Assembly (NCBI RefSeq): GCF_947500765.1
Contig: NZ_CANMTH010000012.1
Location: 48,659-112,658, forward strand
From: an uncultured Formosa sp.
GTDB lineage: Bacteria > Bacteroidota > Bacteroidia > Flavobacteriales > Flavobacteriaceae
Direction of reading: 5' to 3'
DNA: 64,000 bases
This document shows, piece by piece, positions 20,840-31,937 of this stretch; the first letter of the stretch is position 1, and every line of letters starts with the position of its first letter. The position numbers and the translations under genes are program-made. A model generated the notes under the pieces. The model did no database searches and was not told the origin of the DNA. It saw nothing but the letters and a program-made list of their open reading frames with translations.

Positions 20840-23518
20840 ATGAAAAAAACGCTTAAAATAGTAGGTATTGTAATAGGATTACTTATCGTTTTCTTAATTG
20901 CTGCGCCTTTTTTATTTGAAGGAAAAATACTTGATATTGTAAAAAGTACAGTCAATAAAAATATAGATGCAGAATTTGATTTTGCAGATGCAGATATTAG
21001 TTTTATCAAGAACTTTCCAGAAGTTACGGTTTCTATAAACGATATGAGTATTTTAAATACCGGAACATTTGCTGGTCAAACTTTAGTTGCTGCAAAAAGC
21101 GCAAATATTAGTGTGCCGTTTATGCAAATTTTTAATGGAGAAGGCGAGTCGTATACTGTAAATTCATTCAGTATAGATAGTGCGGTTATTAACATTCTTA
21201 TAGATGCAGATGGTAATGTAAATTACGATATTGCTAAAAAGGAAGAGGAAGCAGTTCCAGTAACAACTTCAGATGTGCAAACGAGTACGGTGTCTTTATC
21301 TGTGCAAAATTACGAGATCACAAATTCTCAAATTAAATATTATGATGAGCAAGGGAAAATGTATTTCGAATTAAACGATTTTAATCATTCTGGAACAGGC
21401 GATCTTTCTGCAGTAAAATCTGAACTTGATACAAAAACTAGTGGGCTCATGTCTTTCGATATGGATGGTACTAATTATTTTAAAGAAACACCTATACGGT
21501 TAGATGCTAAATTGGGTATCGATTTAGATCAGAACATATATACGTTTTTAGAAAATAAGGCCATAATTAATCAATTGGAGTTGGTTTTCGACGGATCTGT
21601 GAAACTTAACGATGCTAGTCAGGATGTAGATATTACCTTTAAAACACCATCTTCAGATTTTAAAAACTTCTTAGCTTTAATTCCTGCAGCATACTCTAAA
21701 GAGATAGAAAATGTGCAAACAACAGGAGATTTTGTCGTGCAAGGAACTTTAAATGGGACTGTAGACGATACACATATTCCTGCATTTAATATTGCAATTA
21801 CATCTAATAATGCATCATTTAAATATCCGGATTTACCACAATCGGTTTCTAATATTACAATAGACACTAAGATCGCTAACAATACAGGATTGTTAGAAAA
21901 TACTTATTTAAATATAAATGCGTTAACATTTAAAATAGCGCAAGATGTATTTAGTGCAAATGCGACTATTAAAAATATAATGGGAAATCCATTGGTCAAA
22001 GCAAATTTAAAAGGACGTATTAATTTGGGGAATCTATCGCAAGCGTATCCGTTTTCTGTAGAACAACAATTAAAAGGGGTATTAGATGCTAATATAACTA
22101 CGGCATTCGATATGAAAGCCATAGAAGATGGTCGATATCAGGATACAAAAAATAGCGGATCGCTAGGATTAACTGGTTTTGAATTTAATTCTGAAGACAT
22201 GAAGAATCCAATTCAAATTTCTAAAGCAGGTTTGATATTTAATACTCAAAACGTTACTTTAAATGCTTTTGAAGCTAAAACAGGACGTACAGATCTTTCT
22301 GCAAAAGGATCTATAGATAATTTATTAGGTTATATGTTTAACGACCAAAAACTAAAAGGAAATTTCACACTTAATTCCAATACGTTTGCTGTAAACGATT
22401 TTATGACCGAAAGTGAAATCCCTGAATCTACAACAAATAATGAAACTTTAAATACAGATAAATCTGCAACAGAAGTCACTGTGAGTTCTGAAGAAATAAA
22501 AATTCCAGCATTTTTAGATGCTACAATTACAGCAAAAGCAAATACGGTGCTTTACGATAATTTAACGCTAAAAGAAGCGTCAGGAACTTTACTTGTAAAG
22601 GATGAGACTGTTACTTTAAAAGATTTTAGTTCTAATTTATTTGGAGGTAAAATAGCATTAAATGGAGCGGTTTCAACTAAAGGACAAACACCAACTTTTG
22701 ATATGAAATTAGGTATGCAAAGTTTTGATATGGCGCAGTCTTTTAAAGGTTTGGATATGTTGAAAGCTTTAGCACCAATTGCTCAGGCTTTTAAAGGGCT
22801 TTTAAATTCTAATTTTGAAATAAAAGGAGATTTAAGTAACAATTTTACGCCTAATTTAAATACCCTTTCTGGAAATGCTTTAGCGGAATTACTTGTTAGT
22901 GATGTCGATTCTAAAGATAGCAAAGTGTTAAGTGCGTTGGTAGATCGTTTAAAATTTTTAAATTTTGAAGAAGGTGAAACAAAAAAAATAAATACAACCT
23001 TAACGTTTAACGATGGACAAGTAAATGTAAAACCTTTTAACCTTAAATTTAAGGATATCGATGTTCAGGTTGCTGGAAGTCATGGTTTTAATCAGACTTT
23101 AAATTATAACGCAACTTTTGATGTTCCTGCAAAATACCTCGGTAATGATGTAAAGAATCTATTAACAAAACTAAACGATCCTGATGCTGAAAATATTACC
23201 GTGCCTGTAACAGCTGTAATAGGTGGTAATGTTACCAACCCATCTATAACTACAGATTTAAGTGCTACAGCTACAGCGTTAACAACTAAGCTTGTTGATA
23301 TGCAAAAAGATAAGCTAATAAATGAAGGGAGTAATAAAGTAAAAGATGCTTTAAGTAGTTTCTTAGGCGAAAGCACTTCTAAAGACTCTACAAATGTAAC
23401 TACAGAGGCTACAAAAACGAAAGATTCTGTGCAAACGGATAACATTAAAAAAGCAGCCGATAATTTATTAAATGGCTTGTTCGGAAAGAAAAAAGATACA
23501 ACTAAAACAGGAAATTAA
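20840..23518 (+). CDS. AsmA-like family protein
   Basis: N-terminal TM (MKKTLKIVGIVIGLLIVFLIAAPFLF), AsmA-like repetitive beta region. Confidence 0.85.
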   Translation: MKKTLKIVGIVIGLLIVFLIAAPFLFEGKILDIVKSTVNKNIDAEFDFADADISFIKNFPEVTVSINDMSILNTGTFAGQTLVAAKSANISVPFMQIFNGEGESYTVNSFSIDSAVINILIDADGNVNYDIAKKEEEAVPVTTSDVQTSTVSLSVQNYEITNSQIKYYDEQGKMYFELNDFNHSGTGDLSAVKSELDTKTSGLMSFDMDGTNYFKETPIRLDAKLGIDLDQNIYTFLENKAIINQLELVFDGSVKLNDASQDVDITFKTPSSDFKNFLALIPAAYSKEIENVQTTGDFVVQGTLNGTVDDTHIPAFNIAITSNNASFKYPDLPQSVSNITIDTKIANNTGLLENTYLNINALTFKIAQDVFSANATIKNIMGNPLVKANLKGRINLGNLSQAYPFSVEQQLKGVLDANITTAFDMKAIEDGRYQDTKNSGSLGLTGFEFNSEDMKNPIQISKAGLIFNTQNVTLNAFEAKTGRTDLSAKGSIDNLLGYMFNDQKLKGNFTLNSNTFAVNDFMTESEIPESTTNNETLNTDKSATEVTVSSEEIKIPAFLDATITAKANTVLYDNLTLKEASGTLLVKDETVTLKDFSSNLFGGKIALNGAVSTKGQTPTFDMKLGMQSFDMAQSFKGLDMLKALAPIAQAFKGLLNSNFEIKGDLSNNFTPNLNTLSGNALAELLVSDVDSKDSKVLSALVDRLKFLNFEEGETKKINTTLTFNDGQVNVKPFNLKFKDIDVQVAGSHGFNQTLNYNATFDVPAKYLGNDVKNLLTKLNDPDAENITVPVTAVIGGNVTNPSITTDLSATATALTTKLVDMQKDKLINEGSNKVKDALSSFLGESTSKDSTNVTTEATKTKDSVQTDNIKKAADNLLNGLFGKKKDTTKTGN

Positions 23519-23544
23519 ATTTTTAATGTATTTTCTGTTTAAAT

Positions 23545-23578
23545 AAAAAAAGCTGAAGGTTTTATCTTCAGCTTTTTT
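23545..23578. terminator. bidirectional terminator
   Basis: AAAAAAGCTGAAGGTTTTATCTTCAGCTTTTTT between convergent genes. Confidence 0.88.
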
Positions 23579-23623
23579 GTGCTTATATTTTTGCTTTCTT
23601 AATGTTTGTGATTAAACTAGCTG

Positions 23624-24562
23624 TTATGCAAATTGTTTTTGAATTTTATCGACAATTGTTTGTGCCAGTTTTTCTTTACTTTCTATGGTCCAACCCGCAA
23701 CATGTGGTGTAAGTAATACGTTTTCGGCTTCAATTAAATATTTAAAAGCTTCAGGCATATTATCTTCAGTGAAAAGATTTTCGAAAGATGCTTTTTCGTA
23801 TTCCAAAACGTCTAGTCCAGCTCCTAAAATCTGTTTAGCCTTTAAAGCTGTAACTAAATCGGTAGTTACAACACTTTTACCTCTAGCTGTGTTAAGAAGC
23901 CAAAATGGTTTTTTGAAGCTGTTTATAAATGCTGCGTTTATCATGTTTAACGTGAGTGGTGTTTGTGGCGTATGTATACTAAGCACATCAACTTCGTTCT
24001 GAAACGTTTGTAAGTCTACTTGTTTGGCATTTTCGTTTCCAACACCGTCTTTAATATCGTAACATAACACTTTAACATCGAAGCCACGAAGTTTTTTAGA
24101 GAATGCATTTCCCATGTTTCCGTACCCGATAATTCCTACTGTTTTTCCATCTAATTCTAAACCACGATTATCTTCGCGTAGCCATTTTCCTTCTCGAACT
24201 TCATGGTCGGCTTTATTTAGTTTATTAAATAGAGACAGGAGCATACCTAGCGTGTGTTCGCCCACAGCATTTCTGTTACCTTCTGGGGCAGAAATAAGTC
24301 GAATATTTTTAGACTCAGCATAATCACAGTCTATATTTTCTAAACCTGCACCTACACGACCAATAAATTTTAAGTTGGTTGCAGCATCTAAAAATTGTTT
24401 GTCTATTGTGAATCTGCTTCTAATAATAATACCGTCGTATTGACTTATTTTGGCTTCAATTTCAGATTTAGTTGATGTGAAATCGTCATGGTTTTCGAAC
24501 CCTAAATCGGTTAATTGATGTTTTAAAAGAGGATGATTACTATCCAGGTGAAGAATGGTCAT
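23624..24562 (-). CDS. D-isomer-specific 2-hydroxyacid dehydrogenase (phosphoglycerate dehydrogenase-like)
   Basis: GKTVGIIGYGNMGNAF NAD-binding motif; NTARGKSVV; TPHVAGWT. Confidence 0.93.
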   Translation of the reverse strand: MTILHLDSNHPLLKHQLTDLGFENHDDFTSTKSEIEAKISQYDGIIIRSRFTIDKQFLDAATNLKFIGRVGAGLENIDCDYAESKNIRLISAPEGNRNAVGEHTLGMLLSLFNKLNKADHEVREGKWLREDNRGLELDGKTVGIIGYGNMGNAFSKKLRGFDVKVLCYDIKDGVGNENAKQVDLQTFQNEVDVLSIHTPQTPLTLNMINAAFINSFKKPFWLLNTARGKSVVTTDLVTALKAKQILGAGLDVLEYEKASFENLFTEDNMPEAFKYLIEAENVLLTPHVAGWTIESKEKLAQTIVDKIQKQFA

Positions 24563-24640
24563 AATACTGAAAATTAGAGTTCAAATTTACAAACTTTTGC
24601 GTTACCGATTGAGCGATTTGTTTAAGCTCTTTTTAGTTTT

Positions 24641-24691
24641 TTTGTCTAAAAAAGCGAGTCGTGAAAGCCTGACCCTTGGGTAGCTCCCAAA
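24641..24691 (-). repeat. partial copy of flavobacterial intergenic element (see 31938-32105)
   Basis: minus strand reads TTTGGGAGCTACCCAAGGGTCAGGCTTTCACGACTCGCTTTTTT, resembling TTTGGGCG...ACCAGGCTTTTCGCTGTATCTTTTTT at 31938-31990. Confidence 0.55.
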
Positions 24692-26065
24692 TTAAAAACC
24701 TAACATTGCTTTTGCTATTAAGAAGTAAATTAAGATACCAAAAACATCGTTACTTGTGGTTATAAAAGGACCTGTAGCTACAGCGGGATCTATACCGCGT
24801 TTGTCTAAAAGAATCGGAATAAATGTACCAATTATTGCAGCCATAACAATTACAGCAATAAGTGCTAAACCAATTGTGATGGAAACTTTATATGGCGTAC
24901 CAAAAGCAAAGTGTGTAACGCATAATGCTATTAAAGCAATAGCGAGACCGTTTACTAGTCCAAGCGTAAATTCTTTAAATAGCTGTCTTAAAAGATTACT
25001 ATCCATAGTGTTATTTGCTAACCCTTGAACTACAATTGCAGAAGACTGTACACCTACATTTCCTGCGGTTGCTTGAATAAGTGGGACAAAGCTTAGTAAA
25101 ATAATATATTCGCCCATAGCGCCGCTAAAATTATTTATAATACTAGCTGCACCAAGACCGCCAAACATACCAATTAATAACCATGGAAGGCGTGCTTTTG
25201 TAAGTTTCCAGATGCTATCATCTGCTTCTACATCTCTGGTAATACCTGCGGCAAGTTGGTAATCTTTTTCGGCTTCTTCTCGAATAACATCTACAATATC
25301 ATCAATGGTAATGCGACCTAAAAGAATTTGATTTTTATCGACTACAGGAATGGCTTCCAAGTCGTATTTCTGCATAATATTAGCGACTTCTTCCACATTT
25401 TCATTTACATAAACATAGTCTACTTTTGGAATATATACATTTGAAATATGCGTTCTTGGCGAGGCAATTAGCAGGTCTTTTAGCGATAAACGACCTATAA
25501 GTTTGTCGTTATCGTCTACTACATAAATAGAATGCACACGCGTTACTTCTTCTGCTTGTAATCGCATTTCTTTTACACATTGAGTAATGGTCCAGTTTTC
25601 GTTTACTTTTACAAGTTCTTTAGCCATTAATCCACCGGCAACGTTATCATCATAACGTAATAAATCTTTAATATCCTGAGCGTGCTCTTGATCTTCAATA
25701 TGATTTATAACATGTTGTTGGCGCTCTTCTGGTAATTCCGAAATCATATCTGCCGCATCATCGGTATCGAGCTCTTCGATTTCCTCGGCAATTTCTTTAG
25801 CAGAAAGTGTAGCTAGAATTTTTTCACGAGTATCCTCGTCTAATTCCATTAAAACTTCTGCAGTCTTAACGCTATCTAAAAGTTTAATAACATAGGTGGC
25901 ATGATCTATGTCTATTTCTTCTAAAATTTCGGCAATATCGGCATGGTGAATATCATCTAATACATCTAAAATCCTTATATTGTCCTTAGATTCAATTAGT
26001 TGTTCTACCTGTTCAATAAGTTCGTCGCTTATTTTAAACTGAATATTGTCGTCGTTTTCCTCCAC
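24692..26065 (-). CDS. mgtE: magnesium transporter MgtE
   Basis: MgtE N domain, tandem CBS domains, C-terminal TM region with GNVGVQSSAIVVQG. Confidence 0.96.
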   Translation of the reverse strand: MEENDDNIQFKISDELIEQVEQLIESKDNIRILDVLDDIHHADIAEILEEIDIDHATYVIKLLDSVKTAEVLMELDEDTREKILATLSAKEIAEEIEELDTDDAADMISELPEERQQHVINHIEDQEHAQDIKDLLRYDDNVAGGLMAKELVKVNENWTITQCVKEMRLQAEEVTRVHSIYVVDDNDKLIGRLSLKDLLIASPRTHISNVYIPKVDYVYVNENVEEVANIMQKYDLEAIPVVDKNQILLGRITIDDIVDVIREEAEKDYQLAAGITRDVEADDSIWKLTKARLPWLLIGMFGGLGAASIINNFSGAMGEYIILLSFVPLIQATAGNVGVQSSAIVVQGLANNTMDSNLLRQLFKEFTLGLVNGLAIALIALCVTHFAFGTPYKVSITIGLALIAVIVMAAIIGTFIPILLDKRGIDPAVATGPFITTSNDVFGILIYFLIAKAMLGF

Positions 26066-26850
26066 TATTCTTGTGATTTAAGGTCGTTTTCTATGCGCTC
26101 TGTGAGCGAAATAAATTGTGCTACTGATAGTTGCTCTGGACGCTGCCCAAAGATACTATCTTCTCTTAAATTATCTGAGAGATTGAATGTTTTTAAACTG
26201 TTACGAAGCGTTTTTCTTCGTTGTTGAAATGAAGCTTTTACAACTTTGAAAAGCATGGCTTCATTACAGGATAATGTAAAATTTTCCTTTCGTGTTAATC
26301 GCAATACTCCAGAATCTACTTTTGGTGGCGGATTAAACACGTGTGGTGGTACGGTAAATAAATATTCTGCGTCGTAAAAAGCTTGTGTTAGTACCGATAA
26401 AATACCATAAGCTTTACTGCCTTCTTTTTCGCAAATACGTTGTGCAACTTCTTTTTGAAACATACCCGAAAATTCAGGAATTTGATCCCGCATTTCTAAG
26501 GTTTTAAATAAAATTTGTGTCGAAATATTATATGGGTAATTTCCAATAATTGCAAAAGATTCTCCTTTAAATACTTCGTTAATATCGTATTTTAAAAAAT
26601 CTTTTTCGATAACACGATCGGCTAAATTTAAATAGTTTGCCTTTAGGTAATCTACAGATTCAGAATCGATTTCTACAACATAGGTTTTTGTAGGCTTGTC
26701 AAGCAAATATTTAGTTAAAACACCCATGCCTGGACCAATTTCTAGAACATTTTTATAGCCTTGAAAAGATAGTGTATTTGCAATTTTTTCAGCAATAGAT
26801 TCGTCGTTAAGAAAATGTTGTCCTAAGTGTTTTTTTGCTTTTACCGTCAT
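26065..26850 (-). CDS. rsmA: 16S rRNA (adenine1518-N6/adenine1519-N6)-dimethyltransferase
   Basis: [34 protein letters not shown]. Confidence 0.97.
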   Translation of the reverse strand: MTVKAKKHLGQHFLNDESIAEKIANTLSFQGYKNVLEIGPGMGVLTKYLLDKPTKTYVVEIDSESVDYLKANYLNLADRVIEKDFLKYDINEVFKGESFAIIGNYPYNISTQILFKTLEMRDQIPEFSGMFQKEVAQRICEKEGSKAYGILSVLTQAFYDAEYLFTVPPHVFNPPPKVDSGVLRLTRKENFTLSCNEAMLFKVVKASFQQRRKTLRNSLKTFNLSDNLREDSIFGQRPEQLSVAQFISLTERIENDLKSQE

Positions 26851-26855
26851 ATAAA

Positions 26856-27182
26856 TTATTGTTTTGTTACGCTGTATTCGTCTATTATTTCTAACTCTGT
26901 TCTAAAAGCCAACACGTTTTCTCCAAACTTTTTAAAGGCTTCTGTGCGTAATAATTCTGCAAATTCAGAGTAATAGGTATCTAACGCTTCTCGTGTTTTT
27001 GCACGGTATTGTACAGAATAGGTTTTGCCTCCCATGTCTTCTTCAACAAGAACGCGTGTTAGTTTCGCTTGATAAAATGTGCCAACAGAAAGTACTTGTG
27101 GAATATGCTCTTCTTTCATCCAAACAATCCAGGTGTCGTGTACTGCATCGCTAACATTAGAGGTAACATTATAGATATACAT
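26856..27182 (-). CDS. DUF4286 family protein
   Basis: [45 protein letters not shown]; start adjusted to ATG at 27182 (track start 27314 is probably too long). Confidence 0.82.
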   Translation of the reverse strand: MYIYNVTSNVSDAVHDTWIVWMKEEHIPQVLSVGTFYQAKLTRVLVEEDMGGKTYSVQYRAKTREALDTYYSEFAELLRTEAFKKFGENVLAFRTELEIIDEYSVTKQ

Positions 27183-27453
27183 GTAATTTAATTTTTTTGC
27201 AAATAACAACAACTCGTTGTCATGAACAAAATGAATTTCTGTTTTTTGGTAAGTTAGGTCTAATTTTCTATGAAATTTAACGCAATTGCAATTAGTTGTG
27301 GATGAAATTGACAAACAAGAACGAATTCCAGTATTAAGTGAATTAAAGCTGATTTTTAATTAATTTAGCCGTAATTCTTGTAAAGCTGAATATTTACAGA
27401 AATGTGAATTATTTAGCAAGAATAGCAGAATATAATAACTAAAAAGTAAATCT

Positions 27454-27888
27454 ATGTTAAGAGGAATTTCTCCTTTAATTAGTCCAGAATTATTAAAAGT
27501 ACTTGCCGAAATGGGACATGGCGAAGAAATTGTCTTTGCCGATGCACATTTTCCTGCGTATACCTATAATACTAAAGTTTTAAGGTTAGATGGTGTTAAG
27601 ATTCCGGATTTATTAACTGGAGTTTTACCACTTTTTATGTTAGACAGTTACGATCCGTCGCCTTTGATGATGATGGCTGCTGTACCAGGAGACACACTAG
27701 ATGAGGATGTGCAAAATAATTACTTAAAAAGTATACAGGGAGTTTATCCAGATGCTTCCGAAATTAAATATATTGAACGTTTTGCATTTTATGAGCGTAC
27801 AACCAAAGCGTATGCAGTTGTAGTAACTGGAGAAACAGCTAAATATGGTAATGTTATTCTGAAAAAGGGGGTGACGCCTATCCTCTAA
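27454..27888 (+). CDS. RbsD/FucU family sugar mutarotase (L-fucose mutarotase-like)
   Basis: [35 protein letters not shown] motif. Confidence 0.9.
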   Translation: MLRGISPLISPELLKVLAEMGHGEEIVFADAHFPAYTYNTKVLRLDGVKIPDLLTGVLPLFMLDSYDPSPLMMMAAVPGDTLDEDVQNNYLKSIQGVYPDASEIKYIERFAFYERTTKAYAVVVTGETAKYGNVILKKGVTPIL

Positions 27889-27896
27889 AAATTAGG

Positions 27897-28415
27897 TTAT
27901 GTGTTAAATGTTTTAGATAATAATAACAATTCCTTCCCGTCTGAAAAAGGTGTTACTTTTTTTTGATAGGTTAAACCTAGTTTTTCGAGTAATTTAATTG
28001 AATTAGAATTCTCAGGAGAGACAATTGCTATTATTTCCTTTAAATTGAATTTTGTTTTGGCTAGCTTTATAATTTCTACAGCCGATTCATACCCAAAACC
28101 TTTGCGCTCGTATGCTGGTAAAAATGCAAATCCAATATCTACACCATCAAGCTCCGGGCGTTTTATTAATCCGCAAACACCAATAGGTATTAGGTTTTCA
28201 GATTTTAAAAGTAATTTGTAAAAACCAAAACCATTTTCGCGATAACTTTTAAGATGCGGATTTCTAATAGCGTTTTCGGCATCATCCAACGTTTTAATAT
28301 TACGATCTCCAATATGTTCTAACCAATGTGGTGTGTTCATGAGTTCTAGAATAAACGGTGCGTCCGACATGTTTAGTTCTTCAAGAACTAACCTCTCTGT
28401 AGAAGATATGTGCAT
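27897..28415 (-). CDS. GNAT family N-acetyltransferase (RimJ/RimL type)
   Basis: TERLVLEEL...GFAFLPAYERKGFGYESA...SIKLLEKLGL. Confidence 0.93.
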   Translation of the reverse strand: MHISSTERLVLEELNMSDAPFILELMNTPHWLEHIGDRNIKTLDDAENAIRNPHLKSYRENGFGFYKLLLKSENLIPIGVCGLIKRPELDGVDIGFAFLPAYERKGFGYESAVEIIKLAKTKFNLKEIIAIVSPENSNSIKLLEKLGLTYQKKVTPFSDGKELLLLSKTFNT

Positions 28416-28418
28416 AAG

Positions 28419-30197
28419 TTATTGGTTTAGGGAGTCGCCACGTAACATTCTAAATTGCGTTCTAGCTTCTACAAAATAGATGCTGTCAGAAAAGTTGAAT
28501 ATAATGTGTTCGTATAATGGTTTTGCTTTTTCGGGTAGATTGAGTTTGTTTTTATATAATTCTGCCATTGAAAAATAGGCGTCGTCTATCAATAAACCGT
28601 CTTTATGATTTGCTATTAGCAGTTGATAGTTATTTTCGGCATTCCCGTATTCTTTTTGAGCTTCAAATAATTTAGCTTGCTTATATAGGGTTTGTTCTGC
28701 AATTGGTTCTGTGCTGTGATTTTTTAATATTGTATCTAATACAATAATTGCTTCTTTAGGTTTGTTTTGGTAAGCTAATAAATCTGCTTTTGCATATAGT
28801 TTTAAAGCTGTTTGGGTAGAATCTTCATACTTATTGTCAGAAATTAAAAGCTTTAAATCTAAGGCATCGTTTGCGATTAGTTGAGATGTAGATTGTTTTA
28901 GAATATTTAACTGCGATTCTGCCCATTTAAAATCACCTTTATAATAACTGGTTTTTGCAACTCTAAATCTCGCTTCTTGAGATATAACGCTGTTTTTTAA
29001 ACTTCGCTGAATTTGAGTATAATAAATTAAGGCTTCATTAAACTTTTCTTGTAAAACCAAAATATCTGCAAGCTCTAGTTTTATTTCGGCTATTTCTTGC
29101 TTTTTTAATTTTAGATTTAAAGATTTTTTTAAAAAGAGTTCTGCTTCAGGTGTTTGGTGCAAGTAAAATGCTAAAAAGTGACTGTAAGCAATTTGGAGTT
29201 TTAACGTTTGAGTTTGTGTACCGTAGGTTTCAAACAGTTTTAAATAGTCTGATTGTATAGATTTATAATCTTTTTCTAAAGCTAAAAGGCTTTGAAACTG
29301 TAGTAAATTATAATGGGCATTTAGTTTCGTGTCTATGTCCTGGGACGTCTCGATAATGTAGTTGTAAACCTTTGTTGCCGTATTATAATCCTCTTGTGTA
29401 GTTGCTATGGATGCTAATTCTTCCATACGGTTTAAACTTTCTGGTAGTCTATTGTAAATGGCTTTCTCTTGAGCAAAAGATTTATTGAATTCTTTTTGCT
29501 GAATAAATAACCAACTCAATAACTCGTTCCAGATTAGATCTGGATTTTGCTGTATTTTTCTTAATAAAGCTTTTTTAAGAATGATGTTGTTTTCGTTGTA
29601 AGGATCTTCGGTTAAAAAGTCATTAAAAATGCGTTTTAGGTCATTTCTATACAACGGATTTTTTTCAATAAAATCTACATAACTCACAAACATCTTTTCA
29701 ATATTACCTTGTTCTCCATAAATTTTAGATAATTGTATGGTAAAGTCTAAATCCTTGTCCAGAGATATTGCTTTTTCGTAAGCACGTATAGCTAAATCTA
29801 ATAGTGAATAGTCTTGAAATTCTTTAGCTACAGAGTTAACATAACTAGTGTTTATATCGATGCTTTCTATGGCTTTTTCATAATTTTCGTTCGCCTTTAC
29901 TAAGTTGTTTTGTAATTGAAAATTATAACCTAAATTTACTAAAAATGCTGGATATTTAATATCGGTTAATGCTTTGTTTAAAAGTGAATCAACTTCAGTA
30001 TATTGTTCTAATTGTTGTAGTGTCTCTGTATAAGCCTTGATATAGATTATATTGTTTGGCCTGTTTTTTAGTAACTTTTGGTAGGTAATTTTTGCTTTTT
30101 CAAACTCACCATTTTTAAAATATTGTTTGGCCGTTTTGTCTTCTTGCGAAAACATACAAAAACTTAAAAGCATGCAACAAACAAATAAAAATCTCAT
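28419..30197 (-). CDS. secreted tetratricopeptide repeat protein
   Basis: signal peptide, multiple TPR units across 592 aa. Confidence 0.85.
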   Translation of the reverse strand: MRFLFVCCMLLSFCMFSQEDKTAKQYFKNGEFEKAKITYQKLLKNRPNNIIYIKAYTETLQQLEQYTEVDSLLNKALTDIKYPAFLVNLGYNFQLQNNLVKANENYEKAIESIDINTSYVNSVAKEFQDYSLLDLAIRAYEKAISLDKDLDFTIQLSKIYGEQGNIEKMFVSYVDFIEKNPLYRNDLKRIFNDFLTEDPYNENNIILKKALLRKIQQNPDLIWNELLSWLFIQQKEFNKSFAQEKAIYNRLPESLNRMEELASIATTQEDYNTATKVYNYIIETSQDIDTKLNAHYNLLQFQSLLALEKDYKSIQSDYLKLFETYGTQTQTLKLQIAYSHFLAFYLHQTPEAELFLKKSLNLKLKKQEIAEIKLELADILVLQEKFNEALIYYTQIQRSLKNSVISQEARFRVAKTSYYKGDFKWAESQLNILKQSTSQLIANDALDLKLLISDNKYEDSTQTALKLYAKADLLAYQNKPKEAIIVLDTILKNHSTEPIAEQTLYKQAKLFEAQKEYGNAENNYQLLIANHKDGLLIDDAYFSMAELYKNKLNLPEKAKPLYEHIIFNFSDSIYFVEARTQFRMLRGDSLNQ

Positions 30198-30261
30198 AGT
30201 AAATCTAAGTTGTTGTAAATATAGGAAAGTGCATATAACAAACGAAAAATAGGCGCATAAA

Positions 30262-30285
30262 AAATGCCTGATAAATCAGGCATTT
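30262..30285. terminator. hairpin, possible terminator or processing site
   Basis: AAATGCCTGAT AA ATCAGGCATTT palindrome. Confidence 0.5.
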
Positions 30286-30652
30286 ACACCAACCAAAATA
30301 AGAGTGCTATTAATCTACTGTCAATTCAAGTATGATTCAATTACTTTGTTGGATTCTTTTATATGTTTAATTAGGAGTTTTGAGTCGTATTTTTAAGCGA
30401 TTCTCGAACTCATAATTTTAAATGTCGATTTTACTATTCGCAATTTTAATTAACTTAACTCTAAAAATAACCTGTTTTAGGTCGATCTTACATGTGTGTA
30501 AGTTTATTTGCTTTTACGAACTTCCAAAGAAATAATTAAAATTCAAAATTAAACTAGATAAATTCGTTGAACAACGCTCTTAGTTTGTATTTAATCGAAT
30601 TTTATGTGGTTTTCCCTTTTCTTCGTGTAGGAAAAATAATGCATTTTCGAAT

Positions 30653-31924
30653 TTAGTCAATTATTGAAAAACCGGTATAAGGGACTAAAGCGTCCGGAAT
30701 AACAATTCCTTTTTCTGTTTGGTAATTTTCTAATATACCAGCTAAAACTCTTGGCAAAGCTAAAGAGCTTCCATTTAATGTGTGTGCCAATTCATTTTTA
30801 CCTTCTTTATTTTTAAAACGTAATTTTAAACGATTGGCTTGAAATGTTTCAAAATTAGATACAGATGATATTTCTAACCAACGGTCTTGAGCAGTAGAAA
30901 ATACTTCAAAATCGAATGTTAAAGCCGATGTAAATCCAAGATCGCCACCACATAATCTTAAAATTCTATAAGGTAATTTTAAGTCTTCAAGAATACTTTT
31001 AACATGATCTACCATGCCGTCTAATGCTTTGTAAGAATTCTCAGGATGCTCTACACGTAAAATCTCAACTTTATCGAATTGGTGTAGTCTATTTAACCCT
31101 CTAACGTGTGCTCCATAACTTCCAGCTTCACGTCTAAAACAAGGTGTATATCCTGTAATTCCTATAGGTAAATCGCTTTCGTTTAACACAACATCTCTAA
31201 AAATGTTTGTTCCAGGGACTTCTGCTGTAGGGATTAAATATAAATTATCTGCTGTTACATGGTACATTTGCCCTTCTTTATCTGGCAATTGCCCTGTTCC
31301 GTAACCAGAAGCTTCATTTACCATAAGTGGTAGCTGATATTCTGTGTAACCGGCAGCTGTATTTTTATCTAAAAAGTATGCAATTAATGCACGTTGTAAT
31401 CGGGCACCTTTTCCTTTATAAACCGGAAACCCAGCACCTGTAATTTTGTTTCCTAATTCAAAATCTATAATGTCGTATTTTTTCGCTATTTCCCAATGTG
31501 GTACGGCTCCATCGTATAATGTAGGAATATCGCCAGCTCTAAAGATTTCTTCATTATCATCTTCAGTACTTCCTGCGGGAACACTATCGTTTGGTACGTT
31601 TGGAATTTTATAAAGTAACTGACTTAAGGCCTCAGATTTTTCGTTTAAAGTCTCGGTTAATTCTTTAGATAATTCCTTTAATTGTCCGCTTTTTTCTTTT
31701 AAAATATTTGCTTTCTGTGTTTCACCACTTTTATACAAATTCCCAATTTCTTTCGATAATGAGTTAGCTTCAGCTAATGTGTTATCAAGTTGTGCTTGCG
31801 TAGTTCTACGCGCTTCGTCAAGATTAATAACTTCAGAAATCATTTCTGTAGCATCAATATTTCGCTTAGCTAAATTTGCAATAATACGCTCTTTATTATC
31901 TCGTATAAAAGGGATTTGTAACAT
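30653..31924 (-). CDS. serS: serine--tRNA ligase
   Basis: class II aaRS motifs: TPCFRREAGSYG, LPYRILRLCGGDLGFTSALTFDFEVF, ANRLKLRFK, LNGSSLALPRVLAGILEN. Confidence 0.97.
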   Translation of the reverse strand: MLQIPFIRDNKERIIANLAKRNIDATEMISEVINLDEARRTTQAQLDNTLAEANSLSKEIGNLYKSGETQKANILKEKSGQLKELSKELTETLNEKSEALSQLLYKIPNVPNDSVPAGSTEDDNEEIFRAGDIPTLYDGAVPHWEIAKKYDIIDFELGNKITGAGFPVYKGKGARLQRALIAYFLDKNTAAGYTEYQLPLMVNEASGYGTGQLPDKEGQMYHVTADNLYLIPTAEVPGTNIFRDVVLNESDLPIGITGYTPCFRREAGSYGAHVRGLNRLHQFDKVEILRVEHPENSYKALDGMVDHVKSILEDLKLPYRILRLCGGDLGFTSALTFDFEVFSTAQDRWLEISSVSNFETFQANRLKLRFKNKEGKNELAHTLNGSSLALPRVLAGILENYQTEKGIVIPDALVPYTGFSIID

Positions 31925-31937
31925 CTTATTTTTTTAA

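Noticed and set aside
20788-21009. Minus-strand ORF (73 aa) at the start of the AsmA-like gene
   Set aside because: Hydrophobic only because it is the reverse complement of the signal/TM segment of the AsmA-like protein.
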